Assembly (NCBI GenBank): GCA_964567785.1
Contig: CAZMOK010000009.1
Location: 5,248 to 69,247 of the forward strand
Source: CAZMOK01 sp964567785
Lineage (GTDB): Bacteria; Bacteroidota; Bacteroidia; Bacteroidales; JAGOPY01
DNA length: 64,000 nucleotides
Reading direction: 5' to 3'
Below are positions 62,127 to 64,000 of the stretch, in pieces; the stretch's first letter is position 1, and each line of letters starts with the position of its first letter. The notes under the pieces are model-generated. The model had not been told where the DNA came from. It made no database searches and saw only the letters and a list, made by a program, of their open reading frames with translations. Made by a program: the position numbers and the translations under genes.

Positions 62127-62153
62127 ATCCTCCTTGATTTCATTAAGGAGGAT
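62127..62153 (+). terminator. Hairpin after the 3-beta-HSD-type gene
   Basis: Perfect 9-bp stem ATCCTCCTT / AAGGAGGAT with a nine-base loop, seven bases after the stop codon. No long T run follows, so termination is only probable. Confidence 0.5.
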
Positions 62154-62184
62154 ATAATGTTCAGTCTATAGTAATGAGCCATAT

Positions 62185-62409
62185 TTAGCCTCTCTTAAGC
62201 CGGCGATCATATGCAGCATCGTAATCAGTATAGATTATGCCTTCTTCGCCTATACGGTAGCCTTTTGAATTCCTGCCGGTTTTGACAATATTCTGGCCCT
62301 CACACGCACTAATCCCGGTCCATTTGCAATTCTGGCAATGCCTGGTACCGTTTATCTGAATGCCCCAGCATTCATCAGTGGATAGTTTACTGGTATCTAC
62401 ATGTTTCAT
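62185..62409 (-). CDS. Small Cys-rich hypothetical protein
   Basis: 74 aa. Four Cys occur: CWGI (residue 14), then HCQNCKWTGISACEGQ (residues 24, 27, 36), which could bind a metal or iron-sulfur cluster. The C-terminal half is GYRIGEEGIIYTDYDAAYD. There is no signal or membrane segment. It is transcribed alone, opposite to its neighbours. The ordered Cys pattern and codon use resemble a genuine gene, but length and lack of a recognised family leave doubt. Confidence 0.6.
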   Translation of the reverse strand: MKHVDTSKLSTDECWGIQINGTRHCQNCKWTGISACEGQNIVKTGRNSKGYRIGEEGIIYTDYDAAYDRRLKRG

Positions 62410-62550
62410 TTTCCGGCCGTTTTCTCAAAGTTATAAAAATATCATATCCAAATTATTAAGATGTGATATAAATTATCAGAAGGCGCCTGGTTCAAAAGAG
62501 CCACCGGATATTAAGGCGTATCCGAAATCAGAAAGGTTATCCCATTTGAT

Positions 62551-62558
62551 TATTTTTG
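62551..62558 (+). promoter_or_regulatory. -7 promoter core for truA
   Basis: TATTTTTG ends four bases before the truA ATG at 62563, predicting a leaderless transcript. Confidence 0.4.
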
Positions 62559-62562
62559 TTGT

Positions 62563-63324
62563 ATGGATAGATTCCGCTACCTGGTAAAACTTGCGTTCGA
62601 CGGAGCCCCTTTTCATGGATGGCAGGTGCAGAGCAATGCAGTTTCCGTTCAGGAAGTGATTACCAATGCACTTAAAGTACGTTTGCGAAAAGAGATGATC
62701 TCACTGGTTGGTTGCGGACGCACTGATACCGGTGTGCACGCCCGGGAATTCTATGCCCATTTTGACCTTGATGAGAAACTTCCCGCTGATAAACTTGATG
62801 AACTTTCATACAGGCTGAACAAACAACTCCCCAATCAGATAGTGATTTTTTCAATCAAGCAAGTCGCACCTGATTTTCATGCCCGTTTCAGTGCGGTATC
62901 ACGTACTTACCGTTATTACCTGCATAATAGAAAAGACCCTTTCCTTGATAATTATTCCTGGTGCCTGCTAAATGATCTTGATCTGCCTGAAATGAACAGA
63001 GCTGCTTCAATGCTGCTCGAATATGAAGATTTTACCAGTTTTGCCAGGCTGCATTCCCAAACAGAAACCAATATTTGCCATATTGAAGAAGCAAAATGGG
63101 AACAGGATGGACACAGGTTTATTTTTACCATAACTGCCGACCGTTTTCTAAGAAATATGGTCAGGGCTGTGGTTGGAACACTGGTTGAAGTGGGCCGGGG
63201 AAAGAGAAATGCCGGTGACTTCAGGAGGGTTATCGAGAAAAAAGACCGTTCAGAAGCAGGAAAATCTGCACCAGCCAGGGGACTTTTTCTCGAACAAATC
63301 CTTTATCCAGGCCAGACAGGATGA
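62563..63324 (+). CDS. truA: tRNA pseudouridine(38-40) synthase TruA
   Basis: 253 aa. FDGAPFHGWQVQ (about 11-22), the catalytic-Asp motif GCGRTDTGVHAREFYAHF (about 49-66), RFSAVSRTYRYYLHN (about 106-120), FLRNMVRAVVGTLVEVG (about 204-220). It isomerises uridines 38-40 in the anticodon arm. Encoded alone with its own core promoter. Confidence 0.96.
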   Translation: MDRFRYLVKLAFDGAPFHGWQVQSNAVSVQEVITNALKVRLRKEMISLVGCGRTDTGVHAREFYAHFDLDEKLPADKLDELSYRLNKQLPNQIVIFSIKQVAPDFHARFSAVSRTYRYYLHNRKDPFLDNYSWCLLNDLDLPEMNRAASMLLEYEDFTSFARLHSQTETNICHIEEAKWEQDGHRFIFTITADRFLRNMVRAVVGTLVEVGRGKRNAGDFRRVIEKKDRSEAGKSAPARGLFLEQILYPGQTG

Positions 63325-63368
63325 ACTTTGATGACTGGTTATCTCTTCTGCAAGATCAGCAGATAATT

Positions 63369-63878
63369 CTATCTCAGCAAAAAGATAAAAAAGTAAACCC
63401 CGACAACAATAGAATAGGCCAGTTTCATGAAAGTGCCGGTGAGAAAGCCGATGAATGACCCAATGGCTGCCTTGAAGGCCTGCCCTGAGTCCATTCCGCT
63501 CGTTGCTTCACCGATGTATGCCCCTAGAAACGGACCCGCTATGATACCGATCAACCCGAAGGGACCAAGCACAATGCCAAGGGCAGGAAGGACAAAGATC
63601 CCTATTATCAGCCCTATGGTACTGCCCCACACCCCCCGTTTGGTCCCGCCGAATCTTTTGGTGCCATAGATCGGGACAACATAATCGAGCAGAGTGACAA
63701 TGGCCATGATAAGTCCCATGATCACAAGAAATTCGGTGCTCTGGTCAACCCTTTTGGTGAACTCAAGAAAGATAAGGCCGATATAACTGATTGTAGGGCC
63801 TGGCAGACCGGGAAGGATAGCCCCGATCAAACCAACAAGCAGGAAAATTATACCAAGTGTTATGAATAACCAGTCCAT
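63369..63878 (-). CDS. DUF456 family membrane protein
   Basis: 169 aa from the ATG at 63878 (a TTG six codons upstream lies inside the promoter core). Four to five hydrophobic segments, with the family's Gly-rich repeats: GLIGAILPGLPGPTISYIGL (about 14-33) and IAGPFLGAYIGEA (about 125-137). It looks like an inner-membrane protein with re-entrant glycine-zipper helices. Function unknown in the family. Confidence 0.87.
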   Translation of the reverse strand: MDWLFITLGIIFLLVGLIGAILPGLPGPTISYIGLIFLEFTKRVDQSTEFLVIMGLIMAIVTLLDYVVPIYGTKRFGGTKRGVWGSTIGLIIGIFVLPALGIVLGPFGLIGIIAGPFLGAYIGEATSGMDSGQAFKAAIGSFIGFLTGTFMKLAYSIVVGVYFFIFLLR

Positions 63879-63893
63879 TGTCTGTGTTTTGGG

Positions 63894-63901
63894 CAAAGAT
63901 A
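63894..63901 (-). promoter_or_regulatory. -7 promoter core for the DUF456 gene
   Basis: Minus-strand TATCTTTG, 15 bases before the ATG at 63878; expected start near 63887, excluding the TTG at 63896 as start. Confidence 0.5.
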
Positions 63902-63906
63902 AATGG

Positions 63907-64000
63907 GAAATAATAAATAGTAAATAGTAAATAATAGATGAAACAGGTACTGGTTGTATTTTATTGTAGATCAGTAATTAATAATTAATAATTAATAATT
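63907..64000. repeat. AT-rich repeats at the right edge
   Basis: AAATAATAAATAGTAAATAGTAA-type units at 63907-63940 and tandem AATTAATAATT copies from about 63974 to the window end. Otherwise the 104 bases hold no gene. Confidence 0.7.

Overview
The window is a gene-dense piece of a Bacteroidota chromosome, most likely an environmental, Marinilabiliales/Bacteroidales-like lineage. The evidence is the -33 TTTG / -7 TAnnTTTG promoter type, the general absence of Shine-Dalgarno sequences, a type 9 secretion (type B) C-terminal sorting domain, Bacteroidota-type gene orders (zapA - ncRNA - rny; DUF1573 - yajC - ybbR - coaE), and families such as DUF2851, YwqK/MORN lipoproteins and DUF1573. No phage, insertion sequence, CRISPR array or plasmid gene was seen. 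It reads as stable chromosomal backbone with two metabolic islands.

Layout. 0-8 kb: a cut-off AGCS sodium:amino-acid symporter, a 2TM-RCK potassium channel, a DUF2851 protein, a division/RNA-decay operon (coiled-coil protein, zapA, structured ncRNA probably 6S, rny), TPR lipoprotein - def - ruvX, and dapD. 8-12.2 kb: a minus-strand set with a Tudor-like protein, coaE, ybbR, yajC and a DUF1573 lipoprotein, then a T9SS cargo protein. 12.4-20 kb: clpB, ychF, rpsA (S1 with very long charged tails and a structured leader) and rnz. 19.9-24.7 kb: lplA, a DUF1338 (HglS-type) oxygenase and a YdiJ-type FAD/Fe-S dehydrogenase, which together look like a 2-oxoadipate to D-2-hydroxyglutarate to 2-oxoglutarate route. 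24.8-35.6 kb: LEA-like lipoprotein, AraC-type membrane regulator, cca, miaA, a DUF2867 SDR protein, an EF-G outside the str operon, three kinases (BadF-type, DgkA, PfkB) and tRNA-Gly(CCC). 35.8-46.8 kb: M23 peptidase, a GAF-nucleotidyltransferase protein overlapping a metallophosphoesterase, guaA, a LysM/periplasmic-binding protein, a YwqK-like lipoprotein, gdhA, a GDSL esterase and an Asp/Glu racemase.

46.9-53.9 kb is a divergent carotenoid cluster. Leftward it holds crtI, crtB and a fused lycopene cyclase. Rightward it holds a second CrtI/CrtD-type desaturase, CruF-type hydratase, acyltransferase and CruG-type glycosyltransferase. Read together, the genes predict a monocyclic, glycosylated and acylated carotenoid. 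53.9-64 kb: Mut7-C RNase, ceramidase-like membrane protein, GT39 transferase, alginate-export-type porin, GapN-like aldehyde dehydrogenase, EthD protein, 3-beta-HSD-type protein, a small Cys-rich protein, truA and a DUF456 protein.

The intergenic DNA carries several patterns that genes do not explain: AT-rich repeats that begin at or contain the stop codons of several genes, an inverted 69-nt duplicate attached to the stop codons of the AraC gene and fusA, a near-perfect 25-nt palindrome, and about twenty TAnnTTTG promoter cores, several so close to the start codon that leaderless transcripts are likely. All functional calls come from reading motifs and domain architecture; no database search was run.
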